Source: Arenibacter echinorum
Lineage (GTDB): Bacteria > Bacteroidota > Bacteroidia > Flavobacteriales > Flavobacteriaceae
DNA: 64,000 bases
NCBI RefSeq assembly: GCF_003259375.1
Contig: NZ_QLLN01000007.1
Coordinates: forward strand, 248,001 to 312,000
Direction of reading: 5' to 3'
Under the pieces are notes generated by a model. The model worked only from the letters and a program-made list of their open reading frames with translations. It was not told where the DNA came from and did not search any database. The translations under genes and the position numbers were made by a program. The number at the start of each line of letters is the position of its first letter. The first letter of the stretch is position 1. Positions 35,551 to 45,994 of this stretch are shown piece by piece.

Positions 35551-37227
35551 CTAATCCTTTTCCAAAATCTGCCCCTTGGCCAACAAGACCTCCCTTAATT
35601 TATCATAGTCCACTTCCTGTACCACCGCATTTTCATCGATTGCCAGCACTGCTGCAGCGGCGGCCGATTGCCCCAAGATCATGAACACGGGCTCCATACG
35701 GATAGAACCAAAGGCAATATGACTGGAAGATAAACAAACAGGGACCAATAGGTTCCTGCACTCTTCCTTCTTAGGCACTAAAGTTTCATAGGATATAGAA
35801 TAGGGCCCATTGGTACTTACTCCTATATCCCCTTCGTTCTGCACAAAACCATCGGGCTTAATATATCGCTGAACATTATGTGAATCCATTGTATATGAAC
35901 CCATACCTATTGGTTTAGGGGTTGGCCTTTTTTTCAAAAGCTCATTTTCGGTCATCACGAACTCCCCAATCATCCTCCGGGCCTCCCTTACATAGATTTG
36001 GTGTGGCCAATTGCCGTTATCAGTAAATTCATCCTTTGCCAAGCCCCATTTCTGCATTTCTGTCTGTATATCCTTAGGGACCCTAGGGTCGTTGGCCACA
36101 AACCAAAGAAGGCCTTTTTGGTAATTTTCATGCTCCTTAATGATTTCCTCTCTTCTTTCGTAGCTTGCCTCTGGGTAATCATAATTCATACCCATATTAT
36201 CGCTACTAAGCGGTCCGTGGTTGTTCGTATCCGTTTTATGGTTGGGGACCGCATCAAATTTCTCGAACCAATCCTTTCTTCCTGTTTCGAATACCCTGGC
36301 CAAGAGTTCATAATCTAAGGGATCATAATCGTCTGGTTTTGGAAAAGGAATCCTATTTTCAGGATGATTGCTCATGCACATACGGAAACAATAAGCCTGA
36401 ATTTTATCGTCTCCACTATACTTTTCACCCGGGTCCTCTCCCGATACCCTAGGAAGGAGGCCGCTGCTTGGATCGCCCGGCACTACATAAGGGGATATAT
36501 CTGACGCAAACCAGTGTTTATGGTGCAAGACCCCTGTTTGAACCCCGTTCCACTCCTCACCATATACTTCTTTACCTTCACGACCAACGTGATAACTTAC
36601 CCCTGCCGCTGCCATGAGGTCTCCCTCATAAGTAGCATCCATAAATATTTTACCGGAATACGTCTTTCCAGATAAGGTCGTAATTGAAACTATATTTCCA
36701 TCCTGCATCTCTACCCCGTTTTCCCTAACGAGCCATTCGTCACGGTCTACCTGTATCTGTTCCTCCCTTACCCAATCCTCAAAGACTTTTTCCGCCACAT
36801 GGGGCTCAAAGATCCACATGGTCCGGTTCTCACCATCCATGGCAGGGGTACCCTGCCCTTTGTTCCCATATTCTTCCTTTTTCTGCCAGTTCCATGCTTC
36901 ATTGGTGTTGTAATGTTGCCAGATCCTATGGTAAAATTCCCTTGCCAGACCCCCTATAACACTTTTATCCCCTGTATCGGTAAATCCAAGCCCGCCAGAA
37001 GAAAGTCCACCCAAATGTAAATCCGGGGACACCACAATGACCGATTTTCCGGAACGCTTTGCTTCCACTGCCGCCGAAATGGCAGCGGAAGTACCTCCGT
37101 AAATAATGATATCGGCAGTAGCTATAGAATTACTTTTTTCTTCGGATTGTTTACAGCCCGTGAGGGTCAAAAACCCTGTTAATAAAAGGATAAGAACTAA
37201 ATTAATGGACTTTCTTTTCTGGTTCAT
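35551..37227 (-). CDS. FAD-dependent oxidoreductase, lipoprotein (first of a tandem pair)
   Basis: A 558-residue exported flavoprotein of the FAD_oxidored family. After a lipoprotein signal (Cys near residue 25 in LTGC) comes the dinucleotide-binding fold IIIYGGTSAAISAAVEAKRS with the glycine motif, then LGGLSSGGLGFTDTG and GDLMAAAGVSYHVGREG in the FAD-binding region. The C-terminal block [20 protein letters not shown] is nearly identical to the neighbour's. The substrate is unknown; these proteins are usually found beside glycoside hydrolases and may oxidise or isomerise sugars. It lies between the second copy and the sialidase. Confidence 0.86.
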   Translation of the reverse strand: MNQKRKSINLVLILLLTGFLTLTGCKQSEEKSNSIATADIIIYGGTSAAISAAVEAKRSGKSVIVVSPDLHLGGLSSGGLGFTDTGDKSVIGGLAREFYHRIWQHYNTNEAWNWQKKEEYGNKGQGTPAMDGENRTMWIFEPHVAEKVFEDWVREEQIQVDRDEWLVRENGVEMQDGNIVSITTLSGKTYSGKIFMDATYEGDLMAAAGVSYHVGREGKEVYGEEWNGVQTGVLHHKHWFASDISPYVVPGDPSSGLLPRVSGEDPGEKYSGDDKIQAYCFRMCMSNHPENRIPFPKPDDYDPLDYELLARVFETGRKDWFEKFDAVPNHKTDTNNHGPLSSDNMGMNYDYPEASYERREEIIKEHENYQKGLLWFVANDPRVPKDIQTEMQKWGLAKDEFTDNGNWPHQIYVREARRMIGEFVMTENELLKKRPTPKPIGMGSYTMDSHNVQRYIKPDGFVQNEGDIGVSTNGPYSISYETLVPKKEECRNLLVPVCLSSSHIAFGSIRMEPVFMILGQSAAAAAVLAIDENAVVQEVDYDKLREVLLAKGQILEKD

Positions 37228-37268
37228 TTTGTTTGGTGGTTGAAATTGATCTCTAAGAAAATTATAAT

Positions 37269-38966
37269 TTATTTTAGCCTTTGACTATCTTTTAGAAGTT
37301 GCTCCCTTAAATTGGGGTAAGGCACATCCTGAACATTGGTATTGGCGTCTATGGCCAGTGATGCTGCCGTGGCCGCAGATTGTCCAAGGACCATAAATAC
37401 GGGCTCCATGCGGATAGATCCAAAGGCAATGTGCGTAGAACTTACACAGATAGGGACAATAAGATTGTTGCATTCCTCCTTTTTGGGCACCAATGCCCCA
37501 TAACTAATAGGATAGGGCTTAAAGCCATGGGCCTCCACATTGCCCTCATTCTGCACATACCCATTGGCATCCACATATCGCTGCACATTATGGGAATCCA
37601 TACCGTAAGCGGCCAAACCAATGGCATCCTCCGCCACAGTTAATGCCTCACAGTTTTTCTGGGTCATAACATAATCGCTGACCATCCTCCTGGCCTCACG
37701 GATATAAAGCTGTTGTTGCCAACCATCGGCCCTTTCAAATTCATCCTTGCTAGTACCCCATCTGGAAGCTTCCTCCCGTACCTCGGCAGGAATCCTTGGG
37801 TGATTGGCCAGGGTCCACATAAGCCCCATCTGGTAGTTTCTATGGTCCTCGATAATCTTTTCCCTTTCCGAATAAGATGCCTCGGGGTAATCATAATTCT
37901 TGCCAATATAGTCGGTAGAGAAGCCGAACTTGTTGTTCGTATCCGTTTTTCTATTGGGCATACTGGAATTGATCCAGGGCAGCAACGTATTGCTATAGCT
38001 GTACATCTCCCTTATGGGGCCTTTTCTGGCCTCGTAATTACGAAAAAGAAGTTCATAATTCACCTCGTCATAATTTGCCGGTTTTTGGAAAGGTATACGG
38101 TTTTCCGGGTGATCAGTAAGGCACATTCTAAAACAATAGGCCTGTATTTTTTTATCGCCTTCACCCTCCAGGCCCGGTTTTTCATTGACATTCGGCAATA
38201 GGCCGGATGATGGATCGCCCTTTTTAACATAGGGATCTACCCCTGGGATAAAATTATGGTTGAACGCATTTTTGGAAACAAATCCTGTCAAGGCCCTATT
38301 TATGCTATTGGCTTGTACCCCGTTCAAGGTTTCCCCATATTCCGCGTTACTTTCTCTGCCCACGGCATAGGCAACTCCGGCAGAGGCCATTAGATCGCCC
38401 TCATAAGTGGCGTCCAAATAAACCTTTCCCTTGTAGGTCTTGCCACTTTCCATGGTAATCGACTCTATTCTGCCATTTACTTTTTTTACCCCCGACTCCC
38501 TGTTCAGCCTTTCGTTATAGACCATTTTAATTTTTTCCTTGTCCATCATGAACTTATATACAGCCAGGGCGGCGGAGGGCTCAAAGGTCCACATGGTAGC
38601 CTCACCTTCCTCTGTGCGGGTTTGTCCACCATCAACATATTCCGACCTTTTCTCCCATTTCCAATTTTCGGGATCATCGTAATATTTTTTGATGTTTTCG
38701 TAGAACTCCCTCGAAATCCCCCCAATGGCCTGCTTGTTGCCAATATCGGTCTGTCCAAGGCCTCCTGTGGTCAACCCCCCTATTCTATTTGTGGGTTCTA
38801 TGAGCACAACGGACTTGCCCATTCTACTACTTTGCAAGGCAGCCGCAACACCAGCGGAAGTTCCACCGTATATAACAATATCGTATTTTTTGGATTGACC
38901 GTATGCTCCAAAGGTCATTAAGCCTAACGACAAACACCCGATCAATTTTATAAAATAACTTTTCAC
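37269..38966 (-). CDS. FAD-dependent oxidoreductase, exported (second of a tandem pair)
   Basis: A 565-residue paralogue of the neighbouring gene. The Rossmann start is [20 protein letters not shown], followed by [15 protein letters not shown] and [17 protein letters not shown]; the end has [21 protein letters not shown] chose the GTG at 38966 because it gives [20 protein letters not shown], a clear signal peptide with cleavage after YGQ; a TTG 33 bases upstream would put a charged leader before it. Unlike its partner it is not a lipoprotein, so the two may sit in different places in the envelope. The duplication is old, since much of the middle part has diverged. Confidence 0.85.
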   Translation of the reverse strand: MKSYFIKLIGCLSLGLMTFGAYGQSKKYDIVIYGGTSAGVAAALQSSRMGKSVVLIEPTNRIGGLTTGGLGQTDIGNKQAIGGISREFYENIKKYYDDPENWKWEKRSEYVDGGQTRTEEGEATMWTFEPSAALAVYKFMMDKEKIKMVYNERLNRESGVKKVNGRIESITMESGKTYKGKVYLDATYEGDLMASAGVAYAVGRESNAEYGETLNGVQANSINRALTGFVSKNAFNHNFIPGVDPYVKKGDPSSGLLPNVNEKPGLEGEGDKKIQAYCFRMCLTDHPENRIPFQKPANYDEVNYELLFRNYEARKGPIREMYSYSNTLLPWINSSMPNRKTDTNNKFGFSTDYIGKNYDYPEASYSEREKIIEDHRNYQMGLMWTLANHPRIPAEVREEASRWGTSKDEFERADGWQQQLYIREARRMVSDYVMTQKNCEALTVAEDAIGLAAYGMDSHNVQRYVDANGYVQNEGNVEAHGFKPYPISYGALVPKKEECNNLIVPICVSSTHIAFGSIRMEPVFMVLGQSAATAASLAIDANTNVQDVPYPNLREQLLKDSQRLK

Positions 38967-39051
38967 ATTACCTAAACAATCCTCTCTAAATATTTTCAAT
39001 TTTTAACTTTTATAGATTATACAATTATAATTTTTTTTATTACTCGATTAC

Positions 39052-40077
39052 CTAAAAAATCAGGGATTTGTCCTTGGGCTCCAAGGGCAAAAAATCAACG
39101 TCCAAATAACCCCCACTGGCATTATCATCGGTTACTATTTGTGGTTTTCCCTTTATCGATTCTATTGAAAAACGATGAATATGTCCTGAAAATATTCCCA
39201 TGAGATTTGGCGCAGAAAACACTGCCTTATGAAAATTGAAGGTAGTTTCCGAATGCCCCGCTTCTGGCCATTTTAATCGTCTTTCCAACTCAAAATTCTG
39301 ATCGGAAGAAGCACCCCAATAAGGATTGCCACATCCAAAACCAATAGATTTCCCTGGAGCGTACATGGGTATGTGCACCAAAAGTACTAGAGGAATTTCG
39401 CTGGAAACCTGTTCTTTAAAAAAGTCCAACTGCTCCTTATTTATCTGATAGGTGGAATTGTCGATCGCCAAGAATCGAATTCCTTTTAAATCGTATGCCG
39501 CCATTAACGGATGATTACCTTGATACAAGGGAAGCAATCTTTCCTTGATCCAATTGTCCCTCAAATCTTCCAGTGTTCCCTCCATGCCTTCATAATGCCA
39601 ATCATGATTCCCGGCCACATAAATATATGGGATATCCACTTCTTTTAATTTAGCCACTACCCATTCGATAGCCGCTTCTGACGGAAAACTAAAAATATCG
39701 CCGATTAAGGTGATCAAATCCGCCTTGGATTCTTTAGCGAAATCCAAAGCTGCACCGAGTGCCAGTTCCGGGTTGGTCGATTCCCCAGTTTTAAAATGTT
39801 TGGTCTGATTGTAGGCTTTGGCCATACGTCCACTATACATCGTGTACGGATCTCCGCGCTCATCGTCCATAAAGAGATGAGTGTCGGCTATATGAACAAT
39901 CTTTATAGGCTCCTTAATAGTTTCGGAAAAAAATTGAAGTTTGTTTTCGGATACAGTAACACAAAACTGGATGCCATTTTCGAAGGGCCGTGCTGGCTTA
40001 TCCTTTGATGAATACTTGGTAAGCCCCAACCCTATTGATGCTGTAGCTGCATTCTTAAAAAATAATCGACGTTTCAT
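39052..40077 (-). CDS. Tat-exported metallophosphoesterase
   Basis: A 341-residue calcineurin-type phosphoesterase. The N-terminus MKRRLFFKNAATASIGLGL has the twin-arginine motif RRLFFK and a hydrophobic stretch, so it is likely exported in folded form. The metal-binding motifs appear in order: HIADTHLF, ITLIGDIFSF, VAGNHDWHYEG, LLVHIPMY and FSGHIHRF. The substrate may be a phosphodiester or phosphomonoester. It lies 85 bp upstream of the FAD-oxidoreductase pair on the same strand, so it may be the first gene of the sialidase unit. Confidence 0.87.
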   Translation of the reverse strand: MKRRLFFKNAATASIGLGLTKYSSKDKPARPFENGIQFCVTVSENKLQFFSETIKEPIKIVHIADTHLFMDDERGDPYTMYSGRMAKAYNQTKHFKTGESTNPELALGAALDFAKESKADLITLIGDIFSFPSEAAIEWVVAKLKEVDIPYIYVAGNHDWHYEGMEGTLEDLRDNWIKERLLPLYQGNHPLMAAYDLKGIRFLAIDNSTYQINKEQLDFFKEQVSSEIPLVLLVHIPMYAPGKSIGFGCGNPYWGASSDQNFELERRLKWPEAGHSETTFNFHKAVFSAPNLMGIFSGHIHRFSIESIKGKPQIVTDDNASGGYLDVDFLPLEPKDKSLIF

Positions 40078-40187
40078 CTATTCGCAATTGTTATTTTATA
40101 CCATCCAGGAAAGGTTACAACACTAGTCCCAACCTGTATTTAATGGTTAAAATAACATAAATAACAATACCCACGAATTTCAGAAGA

Positions 40188-41498
40188 TCATAAAACTAAA
40201 TTCCCGGCAAGCTGCTTTAAGATAATTTCGGACAACTTTGCTTGAAATTTGGCATTGCTATATCTCACCTTTGCGTTGATATAATTTAATTGTGCTGTCC
40301 TAAATTCGATGGTAGGGATGATACCTATTCTGTATTTTTCAACAGTAATCTCCATATTTTCCTGCGCAATCTCCTCATTTTTCCCTTCCAATTCTATGAG
40401 ACTTATATTGGTCAGGTAGGTTTGATAAGTAGTATTCACCAGGGACATTAATTCCTGTGTTCGTTGGGCAATGGCCACTTCCGTATTTTCAATTTGGATC
40501 TTGGCTATTTTCTCATTTCGATTTTGATTAAACCCATCAAAAACATTTAGACTTGCACCAAAACCATAATTCCATCCTCTTGAATTTGAACTGGTTGTAA
40601 AACCCAAACTAGATTCGGTACGACCAAAATTATAGCCTGTACTCGCAAAAATAGTAGGGTATCGCAATGCCTTGGTTTGTTTTAATTCCAGTTCACTTAT
40701 CCTTTTGTTGATCTGTTCCACTTGAAGCGTCGGATTTTCTTTCGCCACTAAGGTTTCAAGTTCTGGCAATTGCAGTGCTTGATCTACAAAAATTTCGGGC
40801 ACTACCTCAAAATCGATCTTCAGATCACGTGCCAGATACTCGTTCAATTGAACCTTGGTATTTACATATAGCTCCTTTTGCCGCTGCATCAAAGTTTCAT
40901 CTGTATTTAAATCTACCTGGGCATTAAGCACTTCCAATTTTGAAGCTTTTCCAATGGTAAAGCGGTTATAGGCCAGATCAACCCTTTGTTCCGAGATAAT
41001 AATGGTACTATCCAAAGCCGTGAGTTGCTGTTTCTGCTGTACAAGATCAAAGTAGGTAATCATAACCTCTCCTACCTTGTTAAGGATCACCTGTTTTAAT
41101 TGTGCTTCTCCCAATTTCCGGGTTTCTTTTAGCTGCTCATAATCCGCGAACATTTTTAAACCATCAAACAATGTCCAATCCAAGGCAATTCCGTAGTTGA
41201 GACTATTGTTTTTGGCATTGTCCCTTTCCACAACGCTTCCATCAGATCGGGTCTGGCTTAAATATTGTACACTATTATTATCGATTAAATTTAGTCCTAC
41301 CTGAGGAAGCATCCCTGCATTTCCCACACTCATCGAAACCTCATCTATTTGTAGCTCATTGGCCGCGATCTTTATCTGATAGTTGTTCTCCAAGGCAATT
41401 TGGACGGCTTCCTCTACTGTAAGAATATCCTGCGCATTAATGAGGTTGGTTAAGCTAAAGAAAACATATAGTATGGTAGCGTAATTATAGTTGCTCAT
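40188..41498 (-). CDS. TolC-family outer-membrane efflux protein
   Basis: The outer-membrane channel of the tripartite efflux pump encoded with the two genes upstream. The 436-residue protein has a signal peptide (cleavage after LINAQ, residue 23) and two repeats of the long-helix TolC fold, e.g. LTVEEAVQIALENNYQIKIA near residue 27 and LQLPELETLVAKENPTLQVE near the middle. The ATG at 41498 is one base after the RND stop; an upstream start would overlap that gene by 80 bases and lacks a signal peptide, so it was rejected. Confidence 0.92.
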   Translation of the reverse strand: MSNYNYATILYVFFSLTNLINAQDILTVEEAVQIALENNYQIKIAANELQIDEVSMSVGNAGMLPQVGLNLIDNNSVQYLSQTRSDGSVVERDNAKNNSLNYGIALDWTLFDGLKMFADYEQLKETRKLGEAQLKQVILNKVGEVMITYFDLVQQKQQLTALDSTIIISEQRVDLAYNRFTIGKASKLEVLNAQVDLNTDETLMQRQKELYVNTKVQLNEYLARDLKIDFEVVPEIFVDQALQLPELETLVAKENPTLQVEQINKRISELELKQTKALRYPTIFASTGYNFGRTESSLGFTTSSNSRGWNYGFGASLNVFDGFNQNRNEKIAKIQIENTEVAIAQRTQELMSLVNTTYQTYLTNISLIELEGKNEEIAQENMEITVEKYRIGIIPTIEFRTAQLNYINAKVRYSNAKFQAKLSEIILKQLAGNLVL

Positions 41499-41499
41499 T

Positions 41500-44400
41500 T
41501 TAATAGGATTCGAGGACTTTAAACTCAGGATGTTGTTTTTTCTCCCTAGACCATAAGAAATACAATGCCGGGATAACAAATAATGTCAGCACCAAGGAAA
41601 ACATGGTCCCCCCAATAATTACCACCCCCATGCCTATGCGGCTGGTCGACGCCGCACCTAGGGACAAGGCTATGGGCAAGGCTCCCAAGGCAATAGTTAG
41701 ACTGGTCATGAGAATAGGTCTTAATCTGGACTCCGACGCTTTTAAAATGGCCTCCATTTTAGACATCCCTTCCTCCCTAAGTTGATTGGCGAATTCCACA
41801 ATCAATATACCATTCTTGGTAACCAGTCCAATCAACATAATAGTGCCGATTTGACTAAAAATATTCCAAGTCTGGCCAAAAAGCCACAGGGAAAACATAG
41901 CCCCGGCTACGGCCATGGGTACCGTTAAAATTATAATTATTGGGTCTATAAAACTTTCAAATTGGGCTGCCAATATTAAAAATATAAGAAGCAGCGCAAG
42001 GCCAAAAGCAAACAGGGTATTGGAACTACTCTCTACAAAATCCCTGGACTCCCCACCTAAATCGGTAGTAAAGCTTTCATCAAGTACTTTTTCCTTAATT
42101 TCTTCCATAGCGGCTATCCCATCGCTTAGGCTCTTCCCAGGAGCAAGATTTGCAGAAACTGTTGCCGAAGTAAATCTGTTGTTGTGAAATAATTGGGGCG
42201 GACTACTATGTTCCGATGTGGAAACAAGATTGTCCAATTGAATTAAGAGACCATCACTATTCTTTACAAATATGGAAGTAAGGTCCAAAGGTGCGTCCCG
42301 GTCCTTTTTGTCGAATTGGCCAATAACCTGATATTGCTTACCATTCATTAAGAAATACCCAAAGCGTTGCCCGCTGAGGGATAATTGCAAAGTTTGTGCT
42401 ACGTCCAAAACGGAAACCCCCAGGCTCTCCGCTTTTTCCCTATTTATGGTTACATAAAGTTCGGGCTTATCAAATTTCAGGTTTACATCGGTAAAGGAAA
42501 AAGTTTCATTTTTTTCGGCCTCCTCCATAAATACCGGAATTTTTTCCTTCAGCTTTTCAAAATTCTGCGCTTGTATAATATATTGTATTGGTGCTCCTCC
42601 ACGGCGATTCACCGCGATTGTTGGTCTCTCCGACACATTGGATTTTCCGCCAACATAAGATTTTGCCCATCTTCCAAGATCTGCTGCAATTTCTTTTTGT
42701 GACCGCTCCCTTTCATTAGGTTCTACAAGCGCAATATTTGCTCGACCACTATTCACTGAGGAAGTTGTACCGAAACCGGGAGACGTGAGTACCAAACTCA
42801 CCTTTTTTTCCGGGATAGAATCGTTGATCAGGTTTGTAATGTCATCCATTAACCGATCCATATATTCATAGGAAGAACCTTCTGGCGCTGTAACGCTCAA
42901 ACGAATAAAACTACGATCGTCATAAGGCGCCGTTTCTTTTTGAAGCAGACCGTAAAAAAGTGCAATAAGGCCTATACAGGCCAATAATATTGGAAAACTC
43001 ATCCATTTCCTATTCATAAAGGCTCCTAATGCATTCGCATAGGATTCATTCATTTTTACAAAATAGCGCTCCGTGAAATTATAGAATTTGGAATGGCTCT
43101 GCTTACCTGGTTTAATAAGATATGCGTTTAACATTGGGGTCAAGGTAAGGGACACAAAGGCGGATACCAGTACCGCCGAACCCAGGACAACTCCAAATTC
43201 CCTAAACAATCTCCCAACAAAACCCTCCAGGAATATAACAGGAAGAAAAACCGCCGCAAGGGTAATGGAGATGGATATTACCGCAAAGAAAATCTCGTTG
43301 GACCCTTTTATTGCAGCCTCGATGGGGCTCATCCCGGCCTCCACCTTCCTATAGATATTTTCGGTTACCACAATTCCGTCATCCACAACAAGTCCCGTTG
43401 CCAGAACAATGGCCAAAAGGGTAAGTACATTGATAGAAAACCCGAACAACCACATAATGAAGAATGTGGCTATCAATGATACCGGAATATCTATCAACGG
43501 GCGCATTGCCATTGACCAGTTTCTAAAAAATAGATATATGACCAAAATAACCAGGATAATCGATATCAACAGGGTTTCTGCTACTTCGGTAACCGCCTTT
43601 CTTACAAATACGGTATCATCTATTACAATGTTCAATTTAAACCCTTCGGGCAAATCCTTTTTAAGCTTTTCATATTCCAGATAGAATCTGTCGGCGATTT
43701 CAAGATAATTGGTACCGGGTTGTGGTACAACGGCTATAGCCACCATAGGCTGACCGGAATCGCTCATCTTGGTTTCCATGTTCTCCCCTTCCAATGAAGC
43801 CTTGCCAATATCGCTCAGACGCACCAACTTTTCACCATCGGCCATGATTATAATATTATTGAAGCCTTCCTCGGAGTCCAAGTTACCAATGGTCTTTACG
43901 GTTATTTCCGTATTATCACCTGTTAATTTCCCCGATGGCAGCTCCACATTCTGCGCCAACAACGCACTGCGTACTTCTGCCACGGTTAAACCGTAGGACG
44001 CCAACTTAAAAGGATCTATCCACAGGCGCATGGCATACCGGCGTTGTCCCCATATTTGAACACTACTTACCCCAGGGATGGTCTCTATTCTTTGGGATAT
44101 CACATTTTCGGCATAGTCCGAAAGCTCCAATATATTTTTACCATCGCTCTGAATGGTCATCGAAAGTATCCTATCCGCATCGGCATCGGATTTTGAGACT
44201 ACAGGAGGGGCATCCAAATCATCGGGCAGACTTCTTACCGCCTGGGACACTTTGTCACGGACATCGTTGGCTGCGTCCTCCAAATTTTTATCAAGATTAA
44301 ACTCTATACTTATGGAACTAGATCCCTGAATGCTGGAAGATGTAATATTCCTAATTCCATCAATGGAATTTATGGCCTTTTCCAAGGGTTCTGTAATCTG

Positions 44401-44583
44401 GGATTCAATAATATCGGCATTGGCCCCCGAATAATTGGTGCGAACCGATACTTGGGCGGGATCTATGGAAGGAAATTCACGAACTCCCAAATAGGTAAAG
44501 CCTATAATCCCAAATAAAATTATGACCAAATTCATTACTATGGTAAGTACCGGCCGCTTAATGCTTAATGTTGATAAACTCAT
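41500..44583 (-). CDS. RND-family efflux transporter (AcrB/HAE1 type)
   Basis: The inner-membrane proton-driven pump of the efflux system, 1,027 residues long. It has the usual N-terminal helix (LSIKRPVLTIVMNLVIILFG), a first large periplasmic loop, a helix bundle with GLVVDDGIVVTENIYRKVE carrying the proton-relay Asp pair near residue 400, a second periplasmic loop and a final helix bundle with LIGLVTKNGILIVEFANQLR. The layout is that of drug and amphiphile pumps rather than heavy-metal pumps. It overlaps the membrane-fusion gene by 4 bases. Confidence 0.94.
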   Translation of the reverse strand: MSLSTLSIKRPVLTIVMNLVIILFGIIGFTYLGVREFPSIDPAQVSVRTNYSGANADIIESQITEPLEKAINSIDGIRNITSSSIQGSSSISIEFNLDKNLEDAANDVRDKVSQAVRSLPDDLDAPPVVSKSDADADRILSMTIQSDGKNILELSDYAENVISQRIETIPGVSSVQIWGQRRYAMRLWIDPFKLASYGLTVAEVRSALLAQNVELPSGKLTGDNTEITVKTIGNLDSEEGFNNIIIMADGEKLVRLSDIGKASLEGENMETKMSDSGQPMVAIAVVPQPGTNYLEIADRFYLEYEKLKKDLPEGFKLNIVIDDTVFVRKAVTEVAETLLISIILVILVIYLFFRNWSMAMRPLIDIPVSLIATFFIMWLFGFSINVLTLLAIVLATGLVVDDGIVVTENIYRKVEAGMSPIEAAIKGSNEIFFAVISISITLAAVFLPVIFLEGFVGRLFREFGVVLGSAVLVSAFVSLTLTPMLNAYLIKPGKQSHSKFYNFTERYFVKMNESYANALGAFMNRKWMSFPILLACIGLIALFYGLLQKETAPYDDRSFIRLSVTAPEGSSYEYMDRLMDDITNLINDSIPEKKVSLVLTSPGFGTTSSVNSGRANIALVEPNERERSQKEIAADLGRWAKSYVGGKSNVSERPTIAVNRRGGAPIQYIIQAQNFEKLKEKIPVFMEEAEKNETFSFTDVNLKFDKPELYVTINREKAESLGVSVLDVAQTLQLSLSGQRFGYFLMNGKQYQVIGQFDKKDRDAPLDLTSIFVKNSDGLLIQLDNLVSTSEHSSPPQLFHNNRFTSATVSANLAPGKSLSDGIAAMEEIKEKVLDESFTTDLGGESRDFVESSSNTLFAFGLALLLIFLILAAQFESFIDPIIIILTVPMAVAGAMFSLWLFGQTWNIFSQIGTIMLIGLVTKNGILIVEFANQLREEGMSKMEAILKASESRLRPILMTSLTIALGALPIALSLGAASTSRIGMGVVIIGGTMFSLVLTLFVIPALYFLWSREKKQHPEFKVLESY

Positions 44584-45662
44584 TGTTCCGCAGTAAGAGT
44601 TTCAGTTTCCTTTAATAATACCTTTACCGGAGTACCGTCCTTTAATGCCATTACCCCATAGGTAAGTACAGTATCCCCGCCCTTTAATCCAGAGATAACC
44701 CTCACCGAACTGCCCGTCCTAGCACCTATTTCAACATCTATTTCTTTGGCCTTGCCATTCTCGACGATAAAGATTTTTTTTCCATTCTGAACAGGAATCA
44801 AAGATTCACTGGGCACCAATAAGGCATCACGGACCGTTTCCAGGGGCAATATTACATTGGCAAAAGCGCCTGGAAAAAGTTTACCCCCAGGGTTTTCGGC
44901 CGTTGCCCTCATTTTTAAAGTTCTAGTGGCAACCTCCACTTCTGGTTCAATTGCATATATTTTCGCATTGTATTCCTCTTTGGAATCGGCTGTTGTAAAC
45001 GTGAAAGAAGTACCAACCTTAATCTGGGTAGCATATTTCTCGGGAATTGAAAAAGTAATCTTTAGTTGATCTGTATTCACCAACTTTGCCACAGGGGTTG
45101 CAGGACTAACATAGGTCCCTTTGGAAATAGAACGAAGTCCTATAATTCCAGAAAATGGGGCACGGACAGTTGCTTTTGATAATTGTGCAGCTATCAATTC
45201 CGATTCTGCACTGGCCGATTGAAAATCGGCACTTGCAATGTCATATTCCTCTTGACTGATGGCTTGTTTTTCCAATAGAAGTTTTGCCCTCCTTTCATTT
45301 TCGGCAGCCAGCTTTTGGGCGGTGCGTACTTTGGACAATTGCGCTTGCAATTCAATATCGTTCACCCTAAACAAAACCTGGCCTTGGAAGACCTTACTAC
45401 CTTCCGCAAAATTAATACTTTCAACAACCCCTGATACCTCACTTCTTATCTCTATTTGCTCATTGGCCTCAAGGGTACCTGAAAGGGAAATATTGTCATT
45501 AAATTCTTGGGGACGAAGGACCAAGCCCGAAACTATAGGGACCGAACTGGTGCCGGCCGAACTTCCTGATATACCTGCGTCGCTATTTTGCAAAATGCGA
45601 TAGGTTACCAAGCTCCCTAGTCCAATTAACAATAAAGTATAAACGAAGTATTTTATTTTCAT
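44580..45662 (-). CDS. Efflux RND periplasmic adaptor (membrane-fusion protein)
   Basis: The periplasmic linker between the RND pump and the TolC channel. The 360-residue protein has an N-terminal membrane or signal segment (KYFVYTLLLIGLGSLVTYRI), a biotinyl-lipoyl half-motif GTLEANEQIEIRSEVSGVV, a helical hairpin (about 100-160, rich in Glu, Ala and Arg), and VRAPFSGIIGLRSISKGTYV, the second half-motif. The ATG at 45662 is preferred over a TTG 18 bases upstream. It is the first gene of the three-gene unit; a TAnnTTTG box lies about 50 bp upstream. Confidence 0.93.
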   Translation of the reverse strand: MKIKYFVYTLLLIGLGSLVTYRILQNSDAGISGSSAGTSSVPIVSGLVLRPQEFNDNISLSGTLEANEQIEIRSEVSGVVESINFAEGSKVFQGQVLFRVNDIELQAQLSKVRTAQKLAAENERRAKLLLEKQAISQEEYDIASADFQSASAESELIAAQLSKATVRAPFSGIIGLRSISKGTYVSPATPVAKLVNTDQLKITFSIPEKYATQIKVGTSFTFTTADSKEEYNAKIYAIEPEVEVATRTLKMRATAENPGGKLFPGAFANVILPLETVRDALLVPSESLIPVQNGKKIFIVENGKAKEIDVEIGARTGSSVRVISGLKGGDTVLTYGVMALKDGTPVKVLLKETETLTAEQ

Positions 45663-45994
45663 GATTTTTGGAGATAGCAACCAATAATAAAAACATTAAC
45701 AAGACTCTAACAAATCTAATTCTTCTGACCTATTTTTAAGAATAGTTAAACTTTATTTAACAGTGATTAACACAAAACGAAACTTTTAAAGAAGATGTTT
45801 GCGATAAAACTAAAAAAACACTGGGTTTCTTGAAGATTTCTAGTCAGTTTTAACTTTGATCCAATAACATTGAAAATAAAAACGATAGGAAAGATTGAAA
45901 TGAGGAGCACTTTAATTATCTCCTGCCATAAATTACCCCTGCCATGAAATCGACAGTTCCCAAGCCAGTAATGAAGTCTAATTAAGATTTGTCG
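45663..45994. other. Intergenic region upstream of the efflux operon (332 bp)
   Basis: No gene seen. On the minus strand, TAGATTTG (45711-45718 read in reverse) fits TAnnTTTG and would give a leader of about 40 bases for the adaptor gene; no TTG stands at -33. No operator-like long repeat and no divergent regulator gene (TetR or AraC) is present, so control of the pump is not visible. The rest is AT-rich and holds the 3' flank of the GH32 gene. Confidence 0.45.

Noticed and set aside
38967-38999. TTG start 33 bases upstream for the second FAD-dependent oxidoreductase
   Set aside because: It would place a charged leader before the signal peptide; the GTG at 38966 gives a clean one.
41499-41579. 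Upstream start for the TolC-family gene
   Set aside because: It would overlap the RND gene by about 80 bases and hide the signal peptide.
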